Made by a program: the position numbers and the translations under genes | Shown here: in pieces, positions 1 through 11,605 of the stretch | Numbering within the stretch: the first letter of the stretch is position 1 | How the letters are laid out: each line of letters starts with the position of its first letter | Notes under the pieces: generated by a model | Databases searched by the model: none | Told to the model about the DNA's origin: nothing | What the model saw: the letters and a program-made list of their open reading frames with translations, nothing else | Assembly (NCBI RefSeq): GCF_932274485.2 | Contig: NC_065883.2 | Coordinates: forward strand, 15,622,222 to 15,686,221 | Length of the DNA stretch: 64,000 bases | Origin: Patella vulgata | Lineage: Eukaryota; Mollusca; Gastropoda; Patellidae | Direction of reading: 5' to 3'

Positions 1-19
1 TGAATATAGTATTAATTAC

Positions 20-1296
20 CTCTTTCCAAGTCGATACTTTCCCAACCACCTATTGATATGTGTACATCGCTATCTAGGCTGCTTTCCAGTTCATCCATTA
101 ATGTTTTAATTATTGAACCACGGCCCTCAATGGTCATGTTTTCTTCCTCGGACATAATTGCAGCAAAACCAAGAAGAGCAACAATAGTTGTATCATCATC
201 ATATATGTATTTTCTCAACGATAGTTGTAATTCGCAATTACGTAACACAGACAGGTTGTTTTCATTCTTCGCAAGGTTATGGACAATGGTAATGACGAAG
301 TATAACCGCTTTTTCTTGCCCTGCGAAAACAAAAAACAATTAAGTAACGCATATAATAATTCGTATTACAGTCAATAAATCAACAACTGAAACAACTACG
401 TTTCTGGAGCCACGGTGTTTCAGTGGTTAACCCGTTAGCTCACTAACAACAATCCTGGAATTCGATCCTGGAGTTGACCAAGAGAGTTCGTCAAAATATT
501 CAGTGTGGCTTCCCTTTTCATTTGTGCAGGGCCGAGGGCAAGAAACAGTGTAAACGTTGGCGTGCACGTTAAATAATCATTGACAGTTGGAATTCGAAAT
601 AAGATTATTCCGATGCGCCGCTGTCCGGTCAAAAATTGTCTATGTCTTTTCTGCTTGTTTGTCAATGTTTCTCGTGTACTGTTATTTGTGATGCGGTCTT
701 TCTGCAGACCTGCACATACTAATATTAATTTACACTTTTTTGTGAAATCCATAAAGCTTCGGTATACGTACATCTGATATTTCATCACCATCACTATCAT
801 CATCATTACCACCACTACCGCTACCATCACCACCATCATTGTCATCACCATCTTTGTCATCATCATCAACAGTATTATTGCTATCTAAAACTCCCTTCAA
901 AAAAGCAAGATATTCTGGTATTTGACAAACAGCATTACATAAATCATCCGACTTATCGGTAAGCTCCACCATCAGCTGTAAGGACAATATCTCCAAATCT
1001 TGAGTCATGGACAATATCTCCGAATCTGGATTCAAGTGAAGATCACATAAGCTTTTCAGTATCTCAGTATTTTTACAGATGGTGTCCAAAACATCTCGTC
1101 GGTGCTGCTCTATCAGCTCTTGAAAGCTTTTCGACATATATCTAGCAAGGTAACAATTAAAGGTATCGTTTATAACGGAAATTAACGCCGATCTCCTTGC
1201 ACTAGCATCGTCACCATTTGCCGCTTCCCTCAACTTGTTAACGTTACTTTCCACTTTATCTTTGTGCTCTTGCAGAAAGATCTTGTGCTCAGACAT
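20..1296 (-). CDS. ARM-TIR family protein, 5' part (gene C), runs off the left edge
   Basis: Two coding exons are visible: 1296-772 (175 codons, ends TCAGAT before donor GTACGT, phase 0) and 320-20 (ends before GTAATT, phase 1). The start is the ATG at 1296-1294; an upstream GTG in frame is not needed. A 3' splice site ending at 1347 puts a noncoding exon upstream, as in genes A and B. Exon 1 matches the paralogues at motifs such as NKLREA, LTDKS(E/D)DLC and AVCQIPEYL. It lacks their DVxENPYFPDF segment and ends in a long Asp/Gly/Ser stretch (DDDDKDGDDNDGG...). Exon 2 holds the first armadillo-like helices (ALLGFAAIMSEEEN). The remaining ARM exons and the TIR exons would lie to the left of the window, so the TIR is inferred from the paralogues and not seen. 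Intron 1 is only 451 bp and carries a SINE fragment. Transcription diverges from gene A, so the cluster is not a simple head-to-tail array. Confidence 0.85.
408..638 (+). mobile_element. SINE family 1 copy, diverged and 3' truncated
   Basis: It lies in intron 1 of gene C. The tRNA-like head has a degraded A box (GTGTTTCAGTGGTTAAC) and a B box like TTCGATCC. It then follows the family body (GGCGTGCACGT, TTGGAATTCGA, GCCGCTGTCCGG). The tail is missing. It is older looking than the copies at 29.6, 38.3 and 43.1 kb. Confidence 0.7.
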
Positions 1297-1674
1297 TGTT
1301 TTCACTTTTAAAATGTACTTGGCATAGATTTAACAAAATTTGTTTTCTGAAATGAAAGCGTCAGTATTTGTGTAATACTATAGGGTCTATATACTGTAGA
1401 GGTTACCTAAGTTCGGTAAAAGATGCTCTGGTTAATGTATTGAAGTCGTTAACAAAGATATGTCTGGTAGGTTAAAATCGGGCAATGACATCATAGTCTG
1501 CTAATCCAAATATGGCAATCCCACGCTTTAGACACACGGGCAACTGCCCTCCTTGTGTCCATATTAGTATGGGTTTAAATCCGGGGTAGCGTCTGTGCAG
1601 CTGACCCATCAGATAAAGGAAGTACCTGGTTAATTTCCCGGGGCTCAATACATGACTCATGCACGTATCCTCTT

Positions 1675-1817
1675 TATATAAGAAGAGCGGGGTTATCTTT
1701 TCCGTCAGACATCATTGAGAGATCCTGGAGAAGACATCATTCTGAGTTCAGGGAAACATCATACCCACAGTCTCCTCGACTGAGAGGCTGGGAAATAGAC
1801 ATCATTCAGACATCATT
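1675..1817 (+). promoter_or_regulatory. TATA-box block with repeated GACATCATT motifs, part of a dispersed repeat
   Basis: A clean TATATAAG lies at 1675-1682. About 30 bp downstream is an initiator-like CCGTCAGAC. GACATCATT occurs at 1708, 1733, 1798 and 1809, with a variant AAACATCAT at 1755. No coding region follows. The part around 1750-1795 (GGGAAACATC, CTGAGAGGCTGGGA) recurs near 46965-47000, so the block belongs to a dispersed repeat. The core promoter of an LTR or other mobile element is the likeliest reading. A host promoter for an unseen RNA cannot be excluded. Confidence 0.4.
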
Positions 1818-2437
1818 TAGACACCACTAGGATTAGACCGTCCCGCTAAGCCACCATGGGAGAGCCAAGTGATGTGAGATTACGTCAGTAAACTTGTCCT
1901 ACGAAATGGTGGGGTCGCGAGGTAGAGAGAATGATTGTAATCTGTGCTTGTAATTTATGTATCCAGAGCTTGACATAAAAATGTAGAAACGAATTGTGGT
2001 ATTGTTATTCCTGTGTGTAACCATAAACTGAATAATCGGAGTTAAAGAAAACGTTTTAAAGTTATAGAGATTTATCACCCAATAATACATTCTACAGTAG
2101 ATATCGCTTGTGTGATATATTTCATAATCTACTGCGATATCTCCTTAGGAGATATCGCTTTACATGAATTTGATTGGTCAGTTGAAAAGGAACTACTTTT
2201 TTTTATTTTCAAAGAACAGTTCCTTATTAAAAGTAACTTTTTTCTATTAAAAATGAACTATTGTTATTCAATTGACCGTGATGGAAACACTGGGTCAATA
2301 TAAAGGACTTTGCAATGGTTGAATTGCTGTCAAAAAATGATGTATCACTACGCCGTAATGTTCAGTAAAAGTGAAATTTACAGCAAAGAATTATATTTAT
2401 CTATTTGTGCATGTAAGAAGGGATTGGGTGATAAATA

Positions 2438-2582
2438 AAATCTCCTACCTTTCTTTTTTGATATCAAAAACTATCAACACTCGTTGATAAAGTAAAAAAA
2501 AAACTCGGCAGAGCGTATTTTTTTGTTACTTTATCAACTTGTGTTGATATTTTTTGATATCAAAAAAGACTGGTAGGAGATT
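2438..2582. repeat. Short palindromic (hairpin) element
   Basis: The ends AATCTCCTACC and GGTAGGAGATT are reverse complements. Inside them TTTTTTGATATCAAAAA and ATCAACACTCGTTGATAAAGTAA are mirrored on the right by TTACTTTATCAACTTGTGTTGATAT and TTTTTTGATATC. The whole 145 bp would fold into one hairpin, as small MITE-like elements do. GATATC-rich hairpin sequence at 2100-2160 may be related. Confidence 0.6.
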
Positions 2583-3104
2583 CTCTAGATATACACAATG
2601 TTTAAAGTGGAATCCTAGAGTAAAGAATTACGAAAATAACCAGAAACAATACTAAACGATCACAAAGCTATTATATAGCAGTGAAGAGAGTATGCGTCAA
2701 ACGTTGGATGTGGGGAGCTTTTTGGTAGTCAGCCTTTTCACATCTATTTCACAAATATGGGCGTATCTTGCCTAGCAACCGCTGGTTTAAACGCAAGTTA
2801 AAGAGGTCTTGTGCTTGTCAAATATAGAGGAACAAAAACAAACAATTAATATCCCACCTTTAGGTTTATGGATCCAATAGTATAATAAAACTTTGCTTTT
2901 CGAAAGTCGTCTTGTATACGTTAATATTTAACACTCCCATGTAACTGTATATCATATGTATGACATGTAAATATAGCTGTGTACAAAGGTAATTGTATAT
3001 GGACAGTATCAAGATTTAAGTAGGACGAAAAGAGAGAGTGACATACTGTTGGTAATATAGATTGCCACAATCATTGTGCCTTATGATCAACAATTACTTA
3101 ACAC

Positions 3105-3215
3105 GATCCAGGGTATGGACCCGGGGTAAACCCTAGGCGAACCTACTCCTCGTCCCACACAACCTTAATAGGATCGAAACCACGTTACTTGACTCAAAAG
3201 ACCATTCACCCCTTC
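3105..3215 (-). mobile_element. SINE family 2 fragment, strongly diverged
   Basis: On the minus strand it shows a B-box-like TCGATCC and the family body pieces ending in CCCCGGGTCC. It is read as a remnant of the tRNA-derived SINE best seen at 31174-31490. Divergence makes the limits approximate. Confidence 0.4.
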
Positions 3216-3537
3216 ACCCTAAAATTCTTATAGGCTAATGCGAAGATCTTGAATGAATGAGCAGTTGAACAATACCCGAATTGTCAGCAGGGTTTAGCCA
3301 TACTCTGCAACGCATTATTTATATTATCAGTAATCCATGGATAAAATCAATTGGTTCTTGTTGTTATCTGACACCAGAAATAAGGCCGATAAATATGTGT
3401 CCCCGAAACACAACTTTACTTGCATAACCCTTATAAAAACAACACATCGGTGTTGGATTTCAGACTCTGTACATTGCTATCAGATTACAGATTATCGCGA
3501 CACGCGGATATCAAATTTCCACAGGGAAACGGGTTAG

Positions 3538-3872
3538 TATGGAAGCCTATAACTACCATTCCTAACTTCTACTTTACGCCTCTTCAGAACACGAAAGTCG
3601 AAAAGTCGAAAAGTAGAAGTTACGACAAATTGTGAGGCGACAAAACGGTATACAAGCCAAAATCAACTCGAAGATAGGAAATTAAGAAATAACACACCGC
3701 GATAATAGCGCCCCCCGTTTTTTCTTAATTTCTACTTTTCGACTTGCATTTTGGCTTGTATACCGTCTTGTCGCCTCACATTTTGTCGTAACTTCTACTT
3801 TCGACTTTTCGACTTTCGTGTTCTGAAGAGGCGAAAAGTAGAAATTATGAATGGTAGTTATAGGCTTCCATA
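3538..3872. repeat. Foldback element, ~335 bp palindrome
   Basis: The left arm (3538-3691) and the right arm (3720-3872) are near-perfect reverse complements, from TATGGAAGCCTATAACTACC to its mirror at the right end. The loop is about 28 bp and contains CGCGATAATAGCGCC. The arms hold short internal repeats (AAAGTCG, GTAGAAGTTA). A related piece with the same arm words (TTTTGGCTTGTATA, TGTCGCCTCACATTTTG) lies at 47300-47560, so this is a dispersed family. There is no coding sequence, as in nonautonomous DNA elements. Confidence 0.8.
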
Positions 3873-5790
3873 GGTTAGGCCCCAAATATTGCTTTCGATT
3901 TTGTTTAATACCCCCTTCACATACGCGTTGATTTTGCCATTGCCAAGCAAACAACGGAACACAAAAGCGTTAGTCGCGGTTTGGTCTATAGTCTGCTGAT
4001 AGGAGGTTGCACACCCGTGACCTTAGTTAGAAATTAAGGATTCTAAATCAGCGATCAGGAGGGACCATTCTCTATCATTGACAAAGCAAATGCAGTAACT
4101 ACATATAAATTATCTTTATTTTGAATTATCACCAATTGGTTGTAAATATTCACAAGTGAATTATGTCAAAAACTGTCTTCCATACACCAAGTTAAATTTT
4201 CTTTTTATGCACCAGTACTAATAACGATTGCATCCAAGGAAATCAACTGAAAGTTGAAGTATCGACTGAAAAATATCAGCTAAATCATTACTCCCAAATT
4301 AAAGTTATCACTTGATGTGTCTCAGCACAAATCATGAGCTGCCCTACTGGGCGAGGTCAATTTCTGTACTTTTACGCCGAGCCAATTAAATCACACACAA
4401 GATATTTGGGTGTTTTGGATTTGGGTTGTTTTGCAATGAATGAATAAGCATAGGATCCCGATGTTTGTTTTTTTTACCGGGGGGTGGGGGTGGGGGTGGA
4501 GGACGAAATGCCCGCAAAAAATACTCGTTTAGAAGCCGACTACCCACAAATGGGTCTGAAGCTCCTTACCCAGAACGTTTTGAAAACTAGACGGCCCAAT
4601 ACGGCTTAACTGCTATTCTGGCCCGTGAATACAACAACTGAAATCCCACTCTATGACCAACCTAAATTCTAGATACAGATTGTAACCAAATGAATCAGAC
4701 TGTATTCACCAGACAGCGTCAGTCAAAGTAAGTATTTTTTTTTTAACTAGACCGACGTCTCAGACAGTCATCGATTATCCGAAAACTGGAGCCGAGGTCG
4801 ATGTTTTTAGGGATTTATTTCGTGACAACCTGAGTGTGCTAAATAATTCGGACAGCGTCGATAGCCATAGGGGAGTGTGTGTGTGTGGAGGGGCTTATAT
4901 TCATCTTTAACATAAATAATATCAGTCCCTGAACCCTATATCTTTGTGCTTACATCAGCATGCCTCTCCATTTAGTAAAGTAAGTGGCCACAACATGTCC
5001 ACCATCCAACCCATGTATTGCGAAAATTTGCTATACACTTTGTTAGAACTATACGATTGGATACTAACATTGTACAAGGCACACAAACCATTAATTTATA
5101 ACATCAGTTTATATACAACAGATACACACATTGTAATTAGGATTTTTATTACAAAATTCAAAAACATGTAAAACTATAATCTTGTATAAATTTGACCCAA
5201 AAAATAATATAAATAATACCCGTATATAACCTAAGAAAAACTATGCATTTTTATTTTAAGATTCAAAAATTCTTGCATATATGGATTACTGTATAAAAAT
5301 TAAAATATAACGTATTGTAAATATATTATTCTAAAATGATAAATAAATCCCCCGCTCCCCAACACTTAATAAGAAAATTCTTCCTCTTCGTATCCCTCTC
5401 TATTTCAATAATTTAAAACTAATTCTATGCTCATTCATCCAAAATCAGTCGTGACTGGTACTTACAATATTAATTCATACCGCACAAACAAGATATTGTT
5501 GAATTAACACCTAAACAATCTTCCAAGCACGCTTATTGACAAACCTAACGGTTAAATTAACACTTAACAACAAATTCTTATTCATAAATATATATATATA
5601 TATGTACACATACATTCACACTTAAAACAACCATAAACCGTTCTTATTCACAAACATACACTTGAATTCACAATTGAATTGAAACAACTCTCGCACAAAC
5701 ATACAGCAGAATTCCCGCTTGATGCAATTCTCTCACAAACATCCTCACAATTGAGTTGAATTCACAGTTGATGCAACTCTGACATAAATA

Positions 5791-7653
5791 TTATTCCCAA
5801 ATAGTAGGTAACCCAAATACATCATCAATAAAATATGATTTGGCGTTGATTCTGTTTCTGTTAAAATACAAGTTTCTGTTCATCGCCCATTCTGGTACAT
5901 CAACGACTTCATCGTCAGATAGATCATCAGCCCAATTAACAAAATCTGTTGTCAAGTTTTCTTTAGCATGGCTATCTAAACCTGTTACTCGAGCAGATCC
6001 TACTTGGCTGGTTGTAGTAGTGACATTAAATTTAAAATCAGGAATCAAAGCCCAGCTAGGAATGTCTACGGCTCCTTCATACACAGGTTCTTCAGCCCAG
6101 TTGATGACAAATTTATGGTAGATTGGGTCAAAGTCTCCAACATTTTCTTGCGCGAAAGAGTAGATATGGCGGTCGTAATCTAATCCATGTATCAATGCCC
6201 AGCCAGGGACATCTACGGGTCCATCATACACGGGTTCGTCAGCCCAGTTGATAACATATTGATGGTGAATTTGGCTGAAGTCATCAATATTTTCTGTAGT
6301 AGCCCATTGTCTTCTAGAACAATCATCTTTATCATGTTGATTAAAATCCAATGCAGGTATCAAAGCCCAGTCAGGGATATCTACGGGTCCATCATGCACA
6401 GGTTCTTCGGCCCAGTTGATAACATACTGATGGTGAATTTGATTGAAGTCATCAATATTGTCTTTGATAGAGTAATCATCTTTAGCATGTCGATCAAAAT
6501 CTAATCCAGGTATCAATGCCCAACAAGGAATATTTGTCGGTTCTTCATATGAGATTTCGTCAGCCCAGTTGATCACTGAATAATGTTGGTTTTGGTTTAA
6601 GTTCAGCTGACAAGTATCGTCTAATTCTTCGTCCAAATTCTTAGTATCTCCGATGGATGATACTGATGATAGCGATGATGATCTTGGAACTCTCATTTCA
6701 CAAATCTTCTCGTATCCATGGTTGGATTTCTTATAGTAAGATACAACTGAAAACGTGAAAACATTTTAAGAAATGAAAATAAGAAAGTAAAAAACAAATA
6801 AATAACTGACCATAAATAATAACTAAATGTTCAAATCCACTACAAGTACGTAAAACAAAGAAAGGTCTTCGTGCATAGTTTGGTATTGCACATCAAAAAT
6901 ATTGCTTGGCAGATGGAATCAAAGAGTAGGCGAAAACGCCGCTTACCCCTTCCCCATCCCCGTGTTCTACATGTAAGTATAAATACAAAATACCATATGT
7001 TCGTGTCAAGCGACAAGTCGACAACAAATAAATAAATAATTCTAACCATTTTATTTGTGTGATTTAATGAACTGCATGTTGATTTTAATCTTACTGTGAA
7101 CGGACACTGTAAAAGTGTTCAGACTTAATAGCAGTAATAACGGTAGGGTTGTTTAGTAATGCGTTAGACTTACTAGAAGTATAAACTAGTGTTGACTAGT
7201 AAAGTGTTAGACTTACTAAAAATATTAATTGTAGAGTTGACCAAAAGAGACAAAGAGTGTTAGACTTACTAGAAGTATTAACTGTAGAGTTGATCAAGTC
7301 TTTATCAGTTAATGTAACAAACATTTTATTATCATCATATATCATCTGACTTAATACAACACCATAGTCTAAACTACTATCACTATAGCCTGGCACTTCT
7401 CTGGAATAAATATAATACAAAATAAAAGTAAACGTAAGAGAAAGTAAAATAATCTTTATAGCTCAAACATCTTTAATTTAGAAAAGCAAAAACCCTATTC
7501 AAAACATATAACAGAGAAAATCAGTTTATCTATTTGTTTTTTACCTGTCTCAACTCGACTACGAAAATATTAAAAACTATGAGATTTTAACTTTTTTTTC
7601 CTTTCAATTTTTAGAATTCTTTACAATATTAAATATACTTACAATACAGTCAT
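5791..7653 (-). CDS. Uncharacterised tandem-repeat protein with five NWA-WA repeats
   Basis: The model has three coding exons: 7653-7643 (ATG plus 8 nt, then GTAAGT), 7400-7270 (after a TTATTCCAG acceptor, before GTAAGT) and 6746-5791 (after TTTTCAG, ending TAA). Phases fit exactly and give 365 residues; the join between exons 1 and 2 makes MTVLEVPGYSDSS. A shorter protein could start at Met65 (6696-6694). Residues 1-75 contain a Ser-rich stretch (RSSSLSSVSS). From about residue 105 to the end there are five units of 49-56 residues. Each begins with NWA (residues 107, 158, 214, 263, 318), has the pattern NWA(D/E)xxxxxxxx(I/V)PxWA, then a hydrophobic-aromatic stretch (LIPGLDFDRH) and an acidic spacer (NIDDFxxIHHQY). 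The protein is acidic and Trp/Asp rich, with no signal peptide and no membrane segment. I recognise no family, and no function can be assigned from the repeats. The gene shares a ~4 kb divergent upstream region with gene A. The existence of exon 1 rests on phase and splice sites alone. Confidence 0.78.
7170..7295 (-). repeat. Tandem triplication of the exon 2 donor splice site in the NWA-repeat gene
   Basis: On the minus strand, TCAACTCTACAGTTAATACT followed by TTCTA and GTAAGTCTAACACT is repeated three times with slight changes. The potential donors begin at 7269, 7216 and 7173. Only the first keeps the reading frame into exon 3. Use of the second shifts the frame, and an in-frame stop precedes the third. 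Confidence 0.7.
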
Positions 7654-9129
7654 AGTTGATGTTATATTTTCCTATCTGAATTCATAAAACGTTGAAATGT
7701 AATTAATTTCAGAGATTTATCACAGAGCGTCTTTCTCTTAGCAGATTTAATAGCTCAATGATAGAACAATAAGATGACGTTTTACCTATTGTGACGTCAT
7801 AATTAAAAGACCTCAAAAGTTTTGTTGAATAACCCCAAAAAAGAAATAAAGTTCGATTGACCTTCGAAGTTTTTTCTCGAAACTTATTATTTTTTGTCGA
7901 AATTTTCCAGAAAAAAAAGGATATTTCCTAACCGATTCATAGATTATTGTTTTTCCAATTTCAAAGATTCATTCTCTTGCTTCAAATACCGTTCAAAATT
8001 TTTAATCGAAAAAAAAAAAAATAAAAATAAGATAAATAATGCAACCCCCTGCCAAGAGAATCTTTTTTTTTTATCAGCCTTGTTTTTCACGGGATTCAAT
8101 TGGAGGAGAATCCAGCTTTATTTTATATTTGTCGTTAGTCGCTGTCTATTTACCATAAATATCAAAGCCTAAGTAAAATATTGGATTACCTTCTACCAAC
8201 TTCTCTTTCCAACGTTTAAATCCTCCCAACTTTCTTATAACCGTTAGCCATTAGATCAACACATAGGTAGTTCTTCTTACAGCATTCGAGGAGACTGACT
8301 GCCCTTTAGGTATACCCTAACATTTTGAGTCTTGCGGGCGCCCCATGGGTTTTTGTCAGGGAATCCAGTATATTTCTAGTAAGATTATATAGGTGTCTCT
8401 ACAACTGATATATTGCCATTCTTTTATTGGATATAACTACCCGATAAATACCTTCGTGGGAATCTATCTTTAAAGTAGCGGTTTTAGTTTTATAATGCTC
8501 GGATCGGAGCTTCGGAAGCACGGCTAGAAAACGATATATGTAGCACAACCGTATTATAAAATACCCATGTTTATATTGAAATACCCAAAAAAGTGATCTG
8601 CAATCACGAACCCCACCCCCAATATCGTTAAATGCATTATCTTTCGGCGCAAATTGTTAAAGAAAAACCTTAGGCTAGAGTTTTGAACACTGAAATTAAC
8701 AGTACAATGGACTATTAGTACATTAAAGAGATGTTGATACCTAAGCTATTTCTATATTCACACAATGAAGGAGTGTGTGTATGGGTGTGTGTGTGTTTGA
8801 GTGGGGTGGGGTAGTGTGCATGTGGGGGAGAGGTTGTGTGTGTGGGTGTGGGGGGGGGATTCGGGCTGCTAAGCATTTGGTGCGAAACATTGAGGTCATG
8901 AGAGCGAGGACAAACATATCGATATTCAGCATTCCACAGCTGTCTTGAGGTGATGACAGGATGAATCCTATATGTATCCTTCCGCAAACTTCCATTTCAG
9001 AGTTACCCCGCTTTCTTGAAACCCTGAAACACGAACGAGCTCAGATTTCTTGAAGCCCATCCTTTGGGATAAGTTGTTGTCAAGATATAGGTGCTGTGTA
9101 TGCGTACTGTCATAGTCCATGTAAAACCC

Positions 9130-9235
9130 ATGTCTCACGGGAATGCCTTGACTGAGTTCGATGAAGAGCAATTTCTTTAGAGATAAGCAGAGTTAAACAA
9201 TTTGATTTCACGTTAGAACAAGTACACTGCTTTAT
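9130..9235 (+). repeat. Isolated monomer of the ~150-bp tandem-repeat family
   Basis: The words GGGAATGCCTTGACTGAGTTCGATGA, split by small changes, and AGATAAGCAGAGTTAAACAATTTGATT match the monomers arrayed at 15.6-16.8 and 43.6-44.4 kb. A single copy indicates that the family disperses and does not only amplify in place. Confidence 0.55.
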
Positions 9236-10325
9236 GTTGAAGGGGGGGGGGGGAGAGAGAGAGAGAGAGAGAGGGGGGATGTTGTGTATAGTTGTATTAC
9301 ACCAATACCTTGATTAAAATAAGTTTGATAATGAGAATGAAATTTATAATCAATTTGATGGTTAGATAATAAAATAGGTTTATCTATTTACTTTGAGATT
9401 GACGCTACTTAAGGTTTGTTTGAAATAAGTAAACTTGTAATATACAATCTGACGTATTTGTAGGAAAGTATTCGAATAGGCCTCATCCATGTCCAAGACC
9501 CTTAGTCCGAGTCCACGTCCCTAATAAAGACTCGATTGCCAAGTCGTGAATCGAGTACTACACCACTATGAAATCCAGGGCCTATAACTAGCTTAGAGCA
9601 ACCAGGGGGGCGAGAAGTGTTCTTAGGGGTGCTGTAAAATTGACGGACAATGTAGATCAATTATTTTTATGTTCGAAAATTTTTGCACCCCCCGCCCCCT
9701 AATTACGGGGCCTGATTATATCTATTATTGTTTAATCGAATATTTTTAGTTAATCAGTCCGTGTGCCAAATGATTAAGGGGAGGTAACTTCATTTTTGTC
9801 ATTCCAAAGAGTCTCTCACACTGATCAGCAGTGAATAGATTCACAAGGCCGCTAACAATTACGTCTCTAATATCACTGACAGGGAACTGGAACATTTTTT
9901 TTTTAAATATTGGAAAAATAAATAAAGGTGTTTGAAGTATTTATAGGTAAAAAGTGTAAATGGGTATATAACATAAGTGCAAGGCATCATTCTACCCAGA
10001 CCAGTTTTACGCTACAACGTCTTATGTAAACAATGCACGCGCCATAAAGACTTTTGCAATACCTTTGTGAAACGCATTGAGAGCCTCTATGCGAAGAGAT
10101 CCATCTACTTCGTACTTTGAGAAGTTTCTCAAGTGGAGCTAACTGTTGACAGGCAGCCTGAGTTTAGAATGTAGGCTATGGGAACTGGGGAGCACACCTT
10201 GAGCAGTGGCGACATATTAGGAGGTTACATTTAAGTTTAATAATCTGAATTCAAAGCCACGAAGATTCATTTGTTTTCTTAATCAAGCCAGAGATGCTTA
10301 TATATTGTGTTTGTAAGTAAATAAC

Positions 10326-10440
10326 AGCGTTAAACTTCAACTAGACACAAACCTGGTCATTTCGGGAAAACCCATGAGATTGGACAGACTGTCCCGCTCC
10401 TTGTCACTTACATCCGGAGAATCGAAACCATGTCATATTA
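10326..10440 (-). mobile_element. SINE family 2 fragment
   Basis: In minus orientation it reads from a B-box-like GGTTTCGAT through the GACAAGGAGCGGGAC and AATCTCATGGGTTTTCCC body to a GTTTAACG tail. It matches the copy at 31174-31490 but is diverged and lacks a clear A box. Confidence 0.5.
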
Positions 10441-10621
10441 GAGTCAATGCCATTCGGCTTCCGAACCCCTAGACAAGTTGTACATGTATCTGTAGGTGGT
10501 AAACATAGACGATAGTAATGTCACGATGACAATGCCACATTGCATATGGCGTTGGCCCATTTTTATTAATAAATTAACGCGGTTATTAAAGAAAGAGGTT
10601 AAACTCCATTTCAGTACATTG

Positions 10622-10797
10622 GAATGCACGTAAAAGATCCCTTGGCAGTTGGAATTCGATATAAGAGTAGGCGATAGTGCCGCTGCCCGGGCAAAATTTC
10701 CCTCATAGCACACTGTATGGCGTATGCCCGTCTTCATTAGCCCAGGTTAGGAGCAGAACAGTAGGACGTTAAGCCCCATTTCATTTCATTTCATTTC
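10622..10797 (+). mobile_element. SINE family 1, 5' truncated copy with intact tail
   Basis: The family body is present from GCACGTAAAAGATCCCTTGG through GAATTCGATATAAGAGTAGG to GACGTTAAGCCCCATTTC. It ends in the family's ATTTC-repeat tail (three units). The tRNA-like head is absent. The sequence just upstream (10470-10620) resembles 54240-54350 and is a different dispersed repeat. Confidence 0.75.
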
Positions 10798-11465
10798 TAA
10801 TTTAGCTACGCGGACAAGCTAAAATCCCTGATGTGTTTGTTTTTAGCTACGATTAGAAGCCTTTCGTTTCACCTGTCAAACTTAATTTATATATTAATGC
10901 ATGTAACATCTAAAATAAGTTAATTTTAAACTATTAGTACTAATTAAACATACCCTGCCCAATGAAGTAAAACAACTTTCGTTTATTTGCAAATATTGTT
11001 AGTAATGTTGGTCAAGTGGTGTTATTTTTTTTTAATCAAAATTCATGCGGACATTCATAATTACGGTGCATTAGTGATCATGCGCGACTCAAAATGTTTT
11101 GTAGTTCTCGAGTATGTCATTGGCTGTTATGCATTTAGCCCCACCTTCATTACGTGAAGAAGTCAAACCTATTCCGTTTTAAAATGTCGGACAAAGTCAG
11201 CTATTATCGCTTCGATTTTAAAGAGATGTTTTGCACCCGTGTCAGGTAGCATTATTATACACAACTGTAGTTGGATGTGGCTAAAATGTAATAAATAACA
11301 GTTTTGCCTATCGAAGTACTATCCGTTTCGCATTGCTAGAAATGACTATAATATAGTACTATCTCGATCTTATCTCAAGCAGGGTCGAGAGATGAGGTTT
11401 CTTATCTACTACTAAATCCAGTCACATATTATTACCTTTGGAATTGAAATGGTGGGGAGCACCAA

Positions 11466-11605
11466 GGAAATTCTAAATTAATACCCATGTGTAACACGCA
11501 AAACAAAAATCCTTACGAATTAAGAACTTTGGAGATGAGACCAAACTTAATGACATAAATAAGTATTTTAGATCTTTATGAAAAAGAAATCCAATTTTTA
11601 ATTAG
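11466..11605 (+). promoter_or_regulatory. 5' flanking block of gene A shared with gene B
   Basis: The block from GAAATTCTAAATTAAT to CCAATTTTTAATTAG matches 54414-54554 upstream of gene B, sharing GGAGATGAGACCAA-like and AAGTATTTTAGATCTTT words. It is the nearest conserved noncoding sequence upstream of the paired coding starts. It may contain the first noncoding exon or promoter, because a 3' splice site lies at 11649-11651, just before the first coding exon. Confidence 0.55.

Larger units (their letters stand above)
1347..5790. other. Intergenic stretch between gene C and the NWA-repeat gene; no gene seen
   Basis: It holds a TATA-box block with repeated GACATCATT motifs (1675-1817), a short palindrome (2438-2582), a SINE2-like fragment (3105-3215) and a foldback element (3538-3872). 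There is a G-rich run near 4480-4502 and A+T-rich sequence from about 5080 to 5790. Open frames are short, show no exon-like splice context and match nothing I know. The left end should contain the 5' noncoding exon and promoter of gene C. Confidence 0.6.

Noticed and set aside
5840-6504. Plus-strand open frames over the NWA-repeat gene
   Set aside because: They mirror the internal repeats of the minus-strand gene, which has start, stop, splice sites and consistent phases.
8968-9171. Open frame of 67 codons on the minus strand
   Set aside because: Part of it is a monomer of the ~150-bp repeat family and it has no matching splice sites to the NWA-repeat gene.
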